Positions 17,526 through 25,792 of a stretch of 64,000 nucleotides of DNA are shown here, piece by piece. Under the pieces are notes generated by a model. That model saw only the letters and a program-made list of their open reading frames with translations. It ran no database searches and had not been told where the DNA came from. Source of the stretch: Salinivirgaceae bacterium (lineage in GTDB: Bacteria; Bacteroidota; Bacteroidia; Bacteroidales; SZUA-534). Each line of letters starts with the position of its first letter. Positions within the stretch are counted from its first letter, which is position 1. The DNA lies in assembly GCA_017474765.1 (NCBI GenBank), contig JAFVGW010000059.1, positions 1-64,000 of the forward strand, given 5' to 3'. The position numbers and the translations under genes are program-made.

Positions 17526-17723
17526 CTATTTATCAGCATTTTTCCTCTGATTGCGCCTCAGTAGGAAAAATAGCGTGGCCAGAACCGCCAGCCCCGCAAA
17601 CATCAGCGCGTCGGAATAGTTGTGCCGCCAGCACTCCCTGACTGCGATAAACACACACATAAGAGCGGCGGCGAACCAAAGGCTCTCGACAATTGCTCTC
17701 GATGCTTGTGTTATCTTATTCAT
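17526..17723 (-). CDS. Small two-helix membrane protein downstream of lptC
   Basis: This 65-residue protein starts at an ATG (MNKITQASRAIVES) that overlaps the end of lptC by eight bases, so it is translationally coupled. It has two hydrophobic stretches (about residues 14-32 and 39-54) and a basic tail LLRRNQRKNADK, predicting a cytoplasmic C-terminus. I do not recognise a named family. Its coupling suggests a role connected with LptC or envelope assembly. Confidence 0.65.
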   Translation of the reverse strand: MNKITQASRAIVESLWFAAALMCVFIAVRECWRHNYSDALMFAGLAVLATLFFLLRRNQRKNADK

Positions 17724-18276
17724 TTTCAATATCAAAAATACCGCGGCCGTTTTTCACTTCCCAATTATTGAAATTCTGGTCCGATACCATGCCGTCGCCA
17801 TATATCACACCATCGGCAGTGGTGATTTTGACAAACTGGTTTGTCTCGATTGTGCCTTTGTCGCGGCTCCAGACAAGGTATTCGGTATTCAGGCAGTCGC
17901 CCTTCTCGTTGTTAACTACAACGTTGTTTTTGGCCTCCCAGGTGCCTTCCTTGTCGTTATAGATAGAGTAATCGGCCGACATGTGCGATGTCACTGCGCC
18001 CGAAGTGTCGTAGGAGAACATCTCAATGCCGTTCGGGAACTCAAACGTGTTGTTGGTGACCGACAACTGCCGCACCACCTTGCCCTTCATGCGGACTGCC
18101 ATCTTTCCTTTAATGGACCGCGTTATCTCAACATCGATGCCGCTTATCTGAGCCGAATCGGTGAGCCCACCCATGGCGTTAACCTGCCGCATATCGTTCT
18201 GACAGTCAGTCAAAATAAAAATTAAGGCTCCCGCAAAAAGAGCCTTAATCAATATCGTATGTGTTTTCTTCAACAT
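17716..18276 (-). CDS. lptC: LptC-like LPS export protein
   Basis: This 186-residue protein starts at MLKKTHTILIKALF and has a lipoprotein-like signal ending in ILTDC, then a beta-rich LptC/OstA domain (MAVRMKGKVVRQL, FEFPNGIEMFSYD, WEAKNNVVV, DGVIYGDGM). LptC bridges the LptBFG transporter in the inner membrane to the periplasmic LptA bridge. An earlier in-frame start at 18330 would overlap the upstream TPR gene and lacks a signal, so it is rejected. The Cys suggests a lipoprotein rather than the single-helix anchor of E. coli, as seen in Bacteroidota. It lies 14 bases after the TPR gene. Confidence 0.85.
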   Translation of the reverse strand: MLKKTHTILIKALFAGALIFILTDCQNDMRQVNAMGGLTDSAQISGIDVEITRSIKGKMAVRMKGKVVRQLSVTNNTFEFPNGIEMFSYDTSGAVTSHMSADYSIYNDKEGTWEAKNNVVVNNEKGDCLNTEYLVWSRDKGTIETNQFVKITTADGVIYGDGMVSDQNFNNWEVKNGRGIFDIENE

Positions 18277-18289
18277 CAAGAAAGATGGA

Positions 18290-19678
18290 TTAGAAACGTG
18301 CGGTTGTCTTCTCGTTGATCCAGCCGCCAACTGTTACCGATGCACCTTCCTGAATACCGTACATAAAGGCCTCCTCCTTGTTGGGGAAGTACTTTTTGTA
18401 GGTGCTGATGTGACGGTTGGCCTCCTCCTCGCACGACGAGTCAACTTGTTTGGCCTTAGTAAACTTATCAACGGCAGCCCAGTATGCTGCGTCATGCTCA
18501 ACCTTCTCACTGCCAATGTTTTGCGCGTCGGAAGCATAAGCCAGACCAATGACTATGTAAGCCTTGCCCATTGACGGATTGGCCTTCAATGCATTGTTGG
18601 CTAACTCACGAACCTTGGTGTAATTCTTCTGGCCAAGCACGATGTATGCCCACTCAACATAATACTGCGATTTAAGAGTTGGGTCGTCCTGCAAATCGCA
18701 GGCTTTCGAATAGTATTCCAAACCTTTCGCTGTTTCCTGCTTGCTCAGGAACAATTTTGCAAGGTTACGGGCAGCGGTTGCCGATGGCTCCAAAGCGTAG
18801 AGTGCCTCCGACGATTTGGCGAACAGTGCCGACGAGTTGCATTCAGCCTTGTCGAGCAGTTTGGTAACCTTCTTCAGCCATTCAACATCGTCTTTGTTGG
18901 CATCGTATTTTGCATCGAAAATCGCAATCAGTGCATCGCAAGTTGCGGCGCCGCTCTCAGAGAAGAGGTTCTCAACGTTTTTCACGTCAACATCAAGATT
19001 CTCGAGTTCTTTTTGTGCTCCTGGCACTTTCTTGGCATCGCCACTGGCAACAATATTCTTGTTGCTTGCAATGGCCAAATCAATAGTTGCCATGGCCAAC
19101 TCGTAAGCCGAAATCACCTCGGCACCATCAACCTCCTCGGCACGGTATTGGTCAACTGCACTCTGCATCATCACGGTTGTAACGCCTGCACCAGTCTCGC
19201 CTTTCTCAAGTTCGCACGATTTCTTCAGCATCTCGTAAACTTCGGCCGCAGCATCTTTGCCGCGATAAGAGTACAAATCAACGCCTTTTGAGGCCAGCAC
19301 GGCGCCCTCCTGCTTGAAGTAAACAATACGCTGGTCGTAAATCTGCATCAAGGTGTCGATGAGAGCCTCCTTCTTGGCCGCGTCATTCTCGGCCTTGATA
19401 AGGTTTTTGTAGATGGTGGCGCCACGGATGAATGTGTTCTTGCTGGCTGCGGGGCAGTTCTGGTAAACCTTGCGCCAGTCGTTGACGGCATCTTTGTAGT
19501 TTTTCTGTTTGTAGAACTCGTTGTAGAGCGACATACGCATTGCGCACTCCTCACGGGCCGCACTGTCGGGTCCGTATTTCGGGTCGCCCAGATACTTTTT
19601 CTGTTGTGCATCAGTCTGACCTGCCGCCATCATAAGCGACACTGCCAGTATTCCAAATTTGAAAGCAAACGTTTTCAT
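18290..19678 (-). CDS. Exported TPR-repeat protein
   Basis: This 462-residue protein has a signal peptide (FGILAVSLMMAAGQTDA) and helical TPR-like repeats throughout. The clearest are near residues 40-65 (YKDAVNDWRKVYQNCP) and 330-420 (GLEYYSKAC, NNALKANPSMGKAY). It should be periplasmic. The gene lies directly upstream of lptC in one transcription unit, a linkage I recall from other Bacteroidales, so a role in envelope biogenesis is likely but unproven. Confidence 0.8.
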   Translation of the reverse strand: MKTFAFKFGILAVSLMMAAGQTDAQQKKYLGDPKYGPDSAAREECAMRMSLYNEFYKQKNYKDAVNDWRKVYQNCPAASKNTFIRGATIYKNLIKAENDAAKKEALIDTLMQIYDQRIVYFKQEGAVLASKGVDLYSYRGKDAAAEVYEMLKKSCELEKGETGAGVTTVMMQSAVDQYRAEEVDGAEVISAYELAMATIDLAIASNKNIVASGDAKKVPGAQKELENLDVDVKNVENLFSESGAATCDALIAIFDAKYDANKDDVEWLKKVTKLLDKAECNSSALFAKSSEALYALEPSATAARNLAKLFLSKQETAKGLEYYSKACDLQDDPTLKSQYYVEWAYIVLGQKNYTKVRELANNALKANPSMGKAYIVIGLAYASDAQNIGSEKVEHDAAYWAAVDKFTKAKQVDSSCEEEANRHISTYKKYFPNKEEAFMYGIQEGASVTVGGWINEKTTARF

Positions 19679-19702
19679 TTTTTATGTTTTAAAATTATGC
19701 GC

Positions 19703-19736
19703 CAAAAGTAATAAATCTTTGTTAGGTATGGACAAA
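19703..19736 (-). promoter_or_regulatory. Promoter of the TPR-lptC unit
   Basis: On the minus strand TTTG (19733-19736) and TACTTTTG (19703-19710) are separated by 22 bases, matching the Bacteroidota consensus. The ATG follows about 25 bases after the -7 box. Confidence 0.6.
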
Positions 19737-19903
19737 TAGAAAAAGTTTATGATTTTTCGGAAACCACCCATTCTGATAATTCGCTGGCATGCAAGATGTT
19801 AGATTCAGGCAGGTAAAACGGCTTATTTCTTCGATTATGCCACGTTCACCAATGAAATATCACTGCCGATGGGTAATTATTGCGCATCTGTCCAAACTTT
19901 GAT

Positions 19904-19911
19904 TAAATTTG
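19904..19911 (+). promoter_or_regulatory. Promoter -7 element of the tRNA gene
   Basis: TAAATTTG matches TAnnTTTG exactly and ends 10 bases before the tRNA, so transcription would start just before its first base. Confidence 0.6.
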
Positions 19912-19921
19912 CGCCCGACAG

Positions 19922-19993
19922 GGTCTCATAGTTCAATGGATAGAATTTCAGATTCCGGTTCTGACGATTAGGGTTCGACTCCCTATGAGATCA
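19922..19993 (+). tRNA. tRNA-Arg (anticodon CCG)
   Basis: The cloverleaf can be drawn by hand. The acceptor stem is GGTCTCA/TGAGATC with one G-U pair. The D stem is GTTC/GAAT, the anticodon stem TCAGA/TCTGA around loop TTCCGGT, and the T stem TAGGG/CCCTA around TTCGACT. The variable loop has four bases. The anticodon CCG reads the arginine codon CGG. The 3' CCA is not encoded. A promoter box lies just upstream and a terminator just downstream. Confidence 0.93.
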
Positions 19994-20001
19994 CACAAAT
20001 G

Positions 20002-20042
20002 AAAAATCCTCGAAAACAGCCATGGTTTTCGAGGATTTTTTT
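20002..20042 (+). terminator. Intrinsic terminator after tRNA-Arg
   Basis: AAATCCTCGAAAA pairs with TTTTCGAGGATTT across a short loop and is followed by T residues. The symmetric A/T flanks mean it could also serve the wecG-like gene from the other side. Confidence 0.85.
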
Positions 20043-20069
20043 GTTGGTCAATATACAATAACTGATTCC

Positions 20070-20801
20070 TCATTTCCGTGCTGCACGTGCACGCCTTCTT
20101 TCGCCGAAATACAATCTAGGCAACGTCCAAACAATCCAAAAACAACGCTTCAACTGCTTTTTGGGGTCGCGCATAATTCTGTACACAAACTCCAAATGGC
20201 ACTTCTGCACCCATACAGGGCAACGCGGCTCATCGGCTCCGCTAAAGAATTTGAAAACGGCTCCCACTCCAATCATCACGCCTTTAGTCAGATATGGCAG
20301 CATAAGATTCATAAACTTCTCTTGCTTGGGTGCACCCAACGCCACCCAGATGATTTTTGCGCCATCGGATTCAATCATCTTCGCTATTTCAGTGTAATCA
20401 AAAGCTTCAACGTTACGGAACGGCAACTCCACAAACTGCATATTCTCAACATCAGGATTCATCTTTTTCAATTCATTTCTAAGTCCGTCAAGCGTTTCCT
20501 GATTCGTTCCTAAAAATATCATCCGATACTTGCGCGATGAGACTATATCCCTAAAAATATCCGACCCGCAATATTGCTCGTATTTAATACCATAGATAGA
20601 TTTCAAATATACAGGCACCCAATTGCTGTCACAAATGCTGAACAAACTGCCATTCACCACTTTCAAATATTCGGGGTCTCGATTGGCTGTGTTCAACACC
20701 ACTCCGTCGGCCACGCAGATGTAACCCTTCTGCGCGTCAGCAATGGCGCGGTGTATCTCTTGCTTATCTAATTCGTAGTTTATGTTAAAATATGTTTTCA
20801 C
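20070..20801 (-). CDS. WecG/TagA/CpsF family glycosyltransferase
   Basis: This 243-residue GT26-family enzyme typically transfers N-acetylmannosamine or its uronic acid to a lipid-linked intermediate at the inner membrane. Family motifs are visible: the CVADGVV-N-T-N-start region, SDIFRDIV, MIFLGTNQETL, IIWVALGAPKQEKFM and GVGAVFKFFSGA. The start codon is GTG. It ends the minus-strand polysaccharide locus. WecB and WecC encoded at 31.7-34.1 kb supply UDP-ManNAcA, the likely donor. A basic C-terminal tail (RRRARAARK) fits membrane association. Confidence 0.88.
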   Translation of the reverse strand: MKTYFNINYELDKQEIHRAIADAQKGYICVADGVVLNTANRDPEYLKVVNGSLFSICDSNWVPVYLKSIYGIKYEQYCGSDIFRDIVSSRKYRMIFLGTNQETLDGLRNELKKMNPDVENMQFVELPFRNVEAFDYTEIAKMIESDGAKIIWVALGAPKQEKFMNLMLPYLTKGVMIGVGAVFKFFSGADEPRCPVWVQKCHLEFVYRIMRDPKKQLKRCFWIVWTLPRLYFGERRRARAARK

Positions 20802-20912
20802 TATTTATTTAGATTATGCTTGTTAACTAAGTATGTACGCTTTAGTTTTTACAATAACTATTCTAATTTTTAACAATTCAATTTGTTTAACTTCTTAATG
20901 GATAATTTTTTC

Positions 20913-21181
20913 TCTAACCGATTGAACCCGATTTCAACCCGAGTTTTTCTCGCAAGCGAGAATTGGTTTAGGGCGCCCTGTCGGGCGGAATTTGTTGGAA
21001 AATTTATGTTCTAATTTCTCGCGAAACGATAACACATAATTCCTAACCATACTTATCCGAACTTATTCCAAAGTTCTGTTCTGTTTGGGTTCGTTTGGCT
21101 AGCGATAAAACCCTGTTTAATTTTTTATCAAATTTTCTTTCACTTTCTCGCGATGCGATAACGTAGAATTCCTAACCAAAC
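20913..21181. repeat. Intergenic repeat copy A
   Basis: It begins TCTAACCGATTGAACCCGAT and shares with copies B and C the blocks CCGAGTTTTTCTCGC, TTCCTAACC, TTATCCGAAC, GGGTTCGTTTGG and CTGTTTAATTTTTTATCAAA. Copy A carries an extra internal segment with a GGGCGCC hairpin and repeats its TTCCTAACCAAACTTAT block next to the stop codon of the PIN gene. I see no coding capacity in 20802-21181. Confidence 0.7.
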
Positions 21182-21637
21182 TTATTTTGTTCCGAATAAA
21201 TCAAGATACTGCTGTGGCGATAAAACTTGAACTGACGCATCAACTGTGATTGGAAAATCGGATACGTTGAATGTGATAAGTATCTCACAACCTGCCTTTC
21301 CCGCAAGTTCGTATTGACAACTGTCTTCAAAATCCCTAAATCGCACATTATTGATTCCTCGCAGCAGACTGTCGTTGTTGTGTTCGGCCACTTGTATGGT
21401 TTGCAAAATGGCTGACATAATCTGACGCAACGCCATAATTCGTTCATCGCTTGTTAGGCCGCTTTCCTTTCGCAAATACTTATCGATAAGGAATATCATG
21501 GTGTAGAAACCACCAACCGACATGAAAAGACAATGGTTCTGCCGCCGAAGTGTCAGAAAGAGTTGGTGCGCGGTTTCATAATCCTCGCGTACGACAAAAT
21601 TCTCGAGTATGACGTTTGTATCAAGAAAAATATTCAT
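21182..21637 (-). CDS. PIN-domain toxin (VapC-like)
   Basis: This 151-residue PIN-domain protein is a predicted Mg-dependent RNase toxin. The first acidic residue is in MNIFLDTNVILE. Later acidic positions include the ENFVVRED region, DFEDSCQYELA and ITFNVSDFP, which match the central and last active-site segments. It overlaps the upstream antitoxin gene by four bases. Its stop codon abuts repeat copy A. Lone-PIN proteins of this longer type are common in Bacteroidota genomes. Confidence 0.82.
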   Translation of the reverse strand: MNIFLDTNVILENFVVREDYETAHQLFLTLRRQNHCLFMSVGGFYTMIFLIDKYLRKESGLTSDERIMALRQIMSAILQTIQVAEHNNDSLLRGINNVRFRDFEDSCQYELAGKAGCEILITFNVSDFPITVDASVQVLSPQQYLDLFGTK

Positions 21638-21942
21638 ATACCGTACTTCTCACCAATAGCATCTTCTCGTAACTGTTCCCACGAAAAATTATTAGCGGGA
21701 CTCCCTAAAATACCGCCAAGTTTGAAAAATGCGTCCGAATCTCCTTCTACCCTTTTCAATTCATCCATTAGGTGTGTGCTATCGGTCTTTTTTAAATGCT
21801 GTTGCTCCAGCCTATTGGTATACTCAACAAGCGCTTTCTCCAACTGCTGTTCTATCCAGGCTTGCATGGCATTTGAGCCTTTGAAATGCGGTTTTGCCCG
21901 CTCCAGCACGGCATCATCGATTTTTACACTATAGGTACACAT
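21634..21942 (-). CDS. Antitoxin partner of the PIN toxin
   Basis: This 102-residue protein begins MCTYSVKIDDAVLERAKPHF, a ribbon-helix-helix-like start of the kind seen in DUF6364 or VapB-type antitoxins. A long charged helix and a C-terminal tail with FFKLGGILGSP follow, which probably binds the toxin. It overlaps the PIN gene by an ATGA-type junction. Antitoxin function is inferred from position and the N-terminal pattern. Confidence 0.75.
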   Translation of the reverse strand: MCTYSVKIDDAVLERAKPHFKGSNAMQAWIEQQLEKALVEYTNRLEQQHLKKTDSTHLMDELKRVEGDSDAFFKLGGILGSPANNFSWEQLREDAIGEKYGI

Positions 21943-22028
21943 AGATTCTGTTTTTCTGACAATAATACAAAATATTTATCGAGTTTCTCGCCTTCCGTTA
22001 TCGTGATTCTTCGGAACCATTTTTTGTC

Positions 22029-22206
22029 TCTAACCGATTGTATCCGATTCCTACCCGAGTTTTTCTCGCAGACGACAACACTTAATTCCTAACCAAACTT
22101 ATCCGAACTAAACCTAAAGACTAAAAATCAATATTTTGGATAAATTTGGGTTCGTTTGGTTAGCGACAAAACCTTGTTTAATTTTCTTTTCATTTCTCGC
22201 GAAACA
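22029..22206. repeat. Intergenic repeat copy B
   Basis: About 178 bases begin TCTAACCGATTGTATCCGAT and align almost base for base with copy C. Inside it CTAACCAAAC and GTTTGGTTAG form a 10-bp inverted repeat around a central AT-rich segment. Its end (CATTTCTCGCG) contributes the last codons and stop of the gene at 22190-22435. Confidence 0.8.
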
Positions 22207-22435
22207 AGTCACAGTGTTTCATGTGTTGTAATTCTTCTTCAAGAATGGAATACACATAGCCCGCACTTTGAATATAGAGTTTCGTGTTAGGGTCGGACAG
22301 TTTTGCGTATGTCTGCGACGTATATAGTGCATCGAAGGCGGCACTGATTGCGCAACCTGTCTCTTCAACCAAAATGGCGACAAGTTCTTCTGTCAACTTC
22401 AGTTTCAGAAACTCCATACGTTTTTGTGCTGTCAT
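22190..22435 (-). CDS. Small protein of the DUF3990 module
   Basis: This 81-residue acidic, helical protein (MTAQKRMEFLKLKLTEEL at the start, LYIQSAGYVYSILEEEL near residue 54) is encoded with a four-base overlap after the DUF3990 gene. The pattern resembles small proteins that commonly accompany DUF3990/DUF3791 genes. Its last residues (FREK) are encoded by repeat copy B, so the repeat shaped its C-terminus. It is a likely third member of a toxin-antitoxin-like module; function not known. Confidence 0.65.
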   Translation of the reverse strand: MTAQKRMEFLKLKLTEELVAILVEETGCAISAAFDALYTSQTYAKLSDPNTKLYIQSAGYVYSILEEELQHMKHCDLFREK

Positions 22436-22908
22436 ATCTTTTTAAGTTTGCTGATTGCCAATTCGGTACAAAACGCATATTGAAAAGTAATGCCCCGCAT
22501 GTGTTTCAATTTCTCTATGAAGCGGTCTTTGGTTATGTATCCACCTTTGAAAAGAGTTACTTGCTCTCCAACTTTGTCGTTGGCTATCGGACCATACACT
22601 ATGTCGTATTCGTGTTGAAATGGCGGCTTGTGTCTATCGCGGTTGGCAAAAATGAAATCGGCCCACGGCTCGGAATAAGAGTCGAAAGAAAGCACTTTAA
22701 GTTCATCTGACGACATCGCTGAAATATCAAAATCAAATGCGGTTACGCTTGGGGTGCCGCCCCACATTGTTATTGCGGCATAGGCGCGCTCCCACGCTTG
22801 CTGTTCGTTGTCCGACAAATAAAACGCTTTGCCGAAATCTTTAAATGGTCTCGACTTCGACAAGTCAATCTTGTCTATCTCGACATTACTTCCATGATAA
22901 AGTATCAT
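22432..22908 (-). CDS. DUF3990 protein, ADP-ribosyltransferase-like
   Basis: This 158-residue protein starts at MILYHGSNVEIDKIDLSKSR, the hallmark of DUF3990, with DFGKAFYLSDNEQQA near residue 25, YDIVYGPIAND near 98 and the C-terminal Q-Y-x-F segment TFQYAFCTE. These positions correspond to the H, Y/S and E/Q motifs of the ADP-ribosyltransferase fold, so a NAD-dependent toxin is plausible. The ATG overlaps the stop of the upstream DUF3791 gene (ATGA). A longer start nine codons earlier lies inside that gene and is rejected. Confidence 0.8.
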   Translation of the reverse strand: MILYHGSNVEIDKIDLSKSRPFKDFGKAFYLSDNEQQAWERAYAAITMWGGTPSVTAFDFDISAMSSDELKVLSFDSYSEPWADFIFANRDRHKPPFQHEYDIVYGPIANDKVGEQVTLFKGGYITKDRFIEKLKHMRGITFQYAFCTELAISKLKKI

Positions 22909-23129
22909 TGAAGGCTTCCTCCATTTCGCTGACAATAATCGGCAACATCATCCACCACTTGGTCATAGTCCTGTGTGTGAAGATAACCATAGTGATTCAC
23001 CAACAATTCGGTTCCGCCATATTGAGAGAGATAATGATATGCCACTGGCTCGCTAAATTTGTGCTTTTTAGCGAATAGGGCTACAATCATTGCCACAAAT
23101 CCGATAGTATTTAATGCTGTTTCTGACAT
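22905..23129 (-). CDS. DUF3791 protein, probable antitoxin of the DUF3990 protein
   Basis: This 74-residue protein has the DUF3791 pattern: a helical start (TIGFVAMIVALFAKKHKFSE), YHYLSQYGGTELLVNHYGYLHTQ and the closing VVDDVADYCQRNGG. DUF3791 genes regularly precede DUF3990 genes, and here the two overlap by four bases. An antitoxin role is inferred from that pairing. It is the first gene of the three-gene unit. Confidence 0.78.
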   Translation of the reverse strand: MSETALNTIGFVAMIVALFAKKHKFSEPVAYHYLSQYGGTELLVNHYGYLHTQDYDQVVDDVADYCQRNGGSLQ

Positions 23130-23220
23130 CTGCCCTTCAATGATTTTCGAGAATTCTAAAGTACGACTTTATTTTTCTCGTGCAACAAGAATCTGTTTTT
23201 GGGGGGTAAAAAGTTTTGTA

Positions 23221-23412
23221 TCTAACCGATTGTATCCGATTCCAACCCGAGTTTTTCTTGCAGGCGATAACACATAATTCCTAACCAAACTTATCCGAAC
23301 TAAACCTAAAGACTAAAAATCAATATTTTGGATAAATTTGGATTCGTTTGGATAGCGATAAAAACCTGTTTAATTTTTTATCAAAATTTTCTTTCAATTT
23401 CTCGCGAAGCGA
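23221..23412. repeat. Intergenic repeat copy C
   Basis: About 190 bases begin TCTAACCGATTGTATCCGAT and are nearly identical to copy B over 130 bases. It separates the DUF3990 trio from the glycosyltransferase genes. The following 90 bases contain two short palindromes (GCCGCCTGCGGC and CCCGATAGCTATCGGG). Confidence 0.8.
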
Positions 23413-23504
23413 CTCTGCATTTCAAATTGCCGCCTGCGGCAATCAATTTTCCGTGGTTTAGTTCCCGATAGCTATCGGGATTCCATGGTTATAAAACTCC
23501 GTTG

Positions 23505-24608
23505 TTAAACACAAGCCCCCAAGCACTCGCACATTCTGTGCTCAAACTTCTCCAATGTGAAATTCTGTCTGAAAATCTCATATCCCGCTTCCCCCATCTG
23601 GCGGCGCAGAGCTGGGTTAAGCAACAGCTTCTCAATGGCTGCGGCTAACGACTCGGCATTCTGGCGCTCGCAGATTATGCCGTTCACACCATCTTGCACC
23701 ACATCGGGGATGCCGCCCTCATTGGTGGTTACTATTGGCAACTGATATTGCATGGCTTCGAGCAGAACCAATGGGAAACAGTCGTTATAAGTCGGATGTA
23801 TGAAAATATCAGAATCAGTGAAAAAACGTGCTTTTTCTGCACCATACTTGCGACCATTGTAAATGACATGTGTGCCCAAACCACGATGGTTAACCTCTGT
23901 GTTGAACATATCACTATCAATTTCCGCGGTCTCTCCGCCCACAAAATCGCAAACAAACCCAACACCTTTATCTTTCAAGATTTTGCAAGCATCGAGCAAT
24001 ACATACACACCCTTGCTTTTCATTAAATTGCTCAAAAACAACAGATGCGGAACCCTATTTTCGCTTTTCACTACGTCGATATGTTCCAAATTATCAGCAA
24101 TGATTCCATTAGGACATATCATCACATTCTCTTTCGGGACAATCTTCTCAATATCAAAATATAAATACCATGAGAGCAAAATCACTTTTGCATTCTTGTA
24201 AACCATGGGCATCAACCACTTAAATGGCATACGGTCTACATCGTTAGCCATACCCTTATTATGATGATGAATAACCATTTTCCTGCGGAATAATTTGCAA
24301 AGCAACACAAATGGTGCGTCTTTCAAAAAACCTGAGCCACGACAAGCAATGGCTATATAGCAGATGTCATATCTATGAATTAAGAGTAACCAGAATGTCT
24401 TTATAAACGCCGATATCATTCGCCACAACTTAACTGCGCTACGCTTACCAATCTCGTCCATCTGGCGAGATGTTGAAAGATTCACATAATCGCAATGGAA
24501 TGTACTATTGATTAGGGCGCTATCTTTTATCTGTTGACACACCATGGTTGAACCATATACTGGCGGTGGAAGGGGAACAATGAAAAGTATTTTTGATTTA
24601 TCTGGCAT
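23505..24608 (-). CDS. Glycosyltransferase family 4
   Basis: This 367-residue GT-B-fold enzyme has the N-terminal donor-site start ILFIVPLPPPVYGSTMV and the C-terminal family signature with EAMQYQLPIVTTNEGGIPDV, whose E-x7-E-like spacing is typical of GT4. It probably adds one sugar to the polysaccharide repeat unit on the cytoplasmic side of the membrane; donor and acceptor cannot be read from the sequence. The N-terminus is closely matched by the fragment at 24761-24889, suggesting a duplicated or recombined gene. Confidence 0.88.
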   Translation of the reverse strand: MPDKSKILFIVPLPPPVYGSTMVCQQIKDSALINSTFHCDYVNLSTSRQMDEIGKRSAVKLWRMISAFIKTFWLLLIHRYDICYIAIACRGSGFLKDAPFVLLCKLFRRKMVIHHHNKGMANDVDRMPFKWLMPMVYKNAKVILLSWYLYFDIEKIVPKENVMICPNGIIADNLEHIDVVKSENRVPHLLFLSNLMKSKGVYVLLDACKILKDKGVGFVCDFVGGETAEIDSDMFNTEVNHRGLGTHVIYNGRKYGAEKARFFTDSDIFIHPTYNDCFPLVLLEAMQYQLPIVTTNEGGIPDVVQDGVNGIICERQNAESLAAAIEKLLLNPALRRQMGEAGYEIFRQNFTLEKFEHRMCECLGACV

Positions 24609-24631
24609 ATTGCTTGGATTTGATTCACTCT

Positions 24632-24889
24632 CTAAACAAGTCGTCTAAATTTGTGGCGCGCCTTCTCTTTTTCCCGAGCAATAATCAGTTCTTTCATATC
24701 ATCAAAATTAATCAGCCACGAAGATAGCAAAATGCGTTTTGGTGGCTGAATAATTTACAATCATTTTTGCTGAAAAGGTGTTGTTTGGTTGCTTATCTGG
24801 CCATCCCTAATCTGCTGGCTCACCATGGCCAAGCCGTGAACTGGCGGTGGAAGGGGAACAATAAAAAGTATATGTGGGATAGAATTCAT
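24632..24889 (-). pseudogene. Glycosyltransferase start fragment plus an unrelated tail fragment
   Basis: From an ATG at 24889 that overlaps the licD stop (ATGA), 42 codons read MNSIPHILFIVPLPPPVHGL and continue as a clear homologue of the next glycosyltransferase, then stop at 24761. Directly after it, in another frame, about 40 codons ending at TAG 24632-24634 read PPKRILLSSWLINFDDMKEL and look like the C-terminus of a different, unrecognised protein. The pair looks like the two ends left by a deletion through one or two genes. Confidence 0.65.
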
Positions 24890-25692
24890 TTCCACCATGC
24901 TTCAAAATTATGATGGGGTTTCTGCTTATCTAAAGGTGGCAATTTTCGCCAATCTCCATAAATGGTTGACAGGTATTCGTCCCAATTCTTTATCGCATAA
25001 AATAAATGACTTTCAAATGGGACTTCAACATATGTGTCAAAAACAGAACGCCTAAATCGCTTGTACTTATATAACCCCTGACTACATTCTGACACGTAAG
25101 ATGACTTTACATGGCTGTATTTCAATGCGTACTGCTCAATATTTAAAGACATATTGCGGACACTAAAAGGCAGAAGAATGAGTTTTACAAATGGTAAAAA
25201 GGCATACTTCCAAATAGAACGCCCCTTGCGAAATATCATAGATATTTTCCACTCATATAAGTTCTGACACAAACGCCTTTTCCTCTCGTATTGTTTCCAT
25301 TGTGTTTCATCATCGGGAACGCTATCAATAGGATAGATGTCTATTCCCACTCCGATTCTATACTTATTTCCTGCATCCTGCAACTCTGTACGGCAATCAT
25401 ACGCCTTTGCAAATGCTCGGTCCCATTTTATGTCAGTTTGTAACGATGCTATCTTAACATTGTCTAATTCTTTCGGGAAACTAGACAACAACTTCTCATA
25501 TTCACTGCGTAAAAGAATAATATCAACATCGTCATCCCATGGAATGTATCCTTGATGTCGGGCGGCACCAAGCATAGATCCATACCCCAGAGAATACTTG
25601 ATATTGTTTTCCCGACAGAATCTATCAATTACGGAAAGAATATCTAATTGAATAGATTTTAATTCATCCAGCGAGATGTTTTTCTTTTGCAT
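24886..25692 (-). CDS. LicD family phosphotransferase
   Basis: This 268-residue LicD/FKTN-family nucleotidyltransferase-fold protein is of the kind that attaches phosphocholine or similar phospho-groups to glycans. The signature is clear near residues 35-60: YSLGYGSMLGAARHQGYIPW followed by DDDVDIILLR, giving the catalytic acidic cluster. It lies between glycosyltransferase genes and probably decorates the polysaccharide. No licA-C choline pathway genes are in the window, so the transferred group is unknown. Confidence 0.88.
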   Translation of the reverse strand: MQKKNISLDELKSIQLDILSVIDRFCRENNIKYSLGYGSMLGAARHQGYIPWDDDVDIILLRSEYEKLLSSFPKELDNVKIASLQTDIKWDRAFAKAYDCRTELQDAGNKYRIGVGIDIYPIDSVPDDETQWKQYERKRRLCQNLYEWKISMIFRKGRSIWKYAFLPFVKLILLPFSVRNMSLNIEQYALKYSHVKSSYVSECSQGLYKYKRFRRSVFDTYVEVPFESHLFYAIKNWDEYLSTIYGDWRKLPPLDKQKPHHNFEAWWK

Positions 25693-25792
25693 TAGTCTCT
25701 CTCCTATTTTTTAATCATTCTTATTAGATTGTCGATTCAATCATTGAATATATATGTGACGTTTCAAACGCGCCCTTTTCATGCAATCATTA

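Noticed and set aside
20913..23412. Integron cassette array with attC sites
   Set aside because: Repeats between toxin-antitoxin-like modules suggest it, but the inverted repeat CTAACCAAAC/GTTTGGTTAG does not fit the RYYYAAC/GTTRRRY core, and no integrase gene is in the window.
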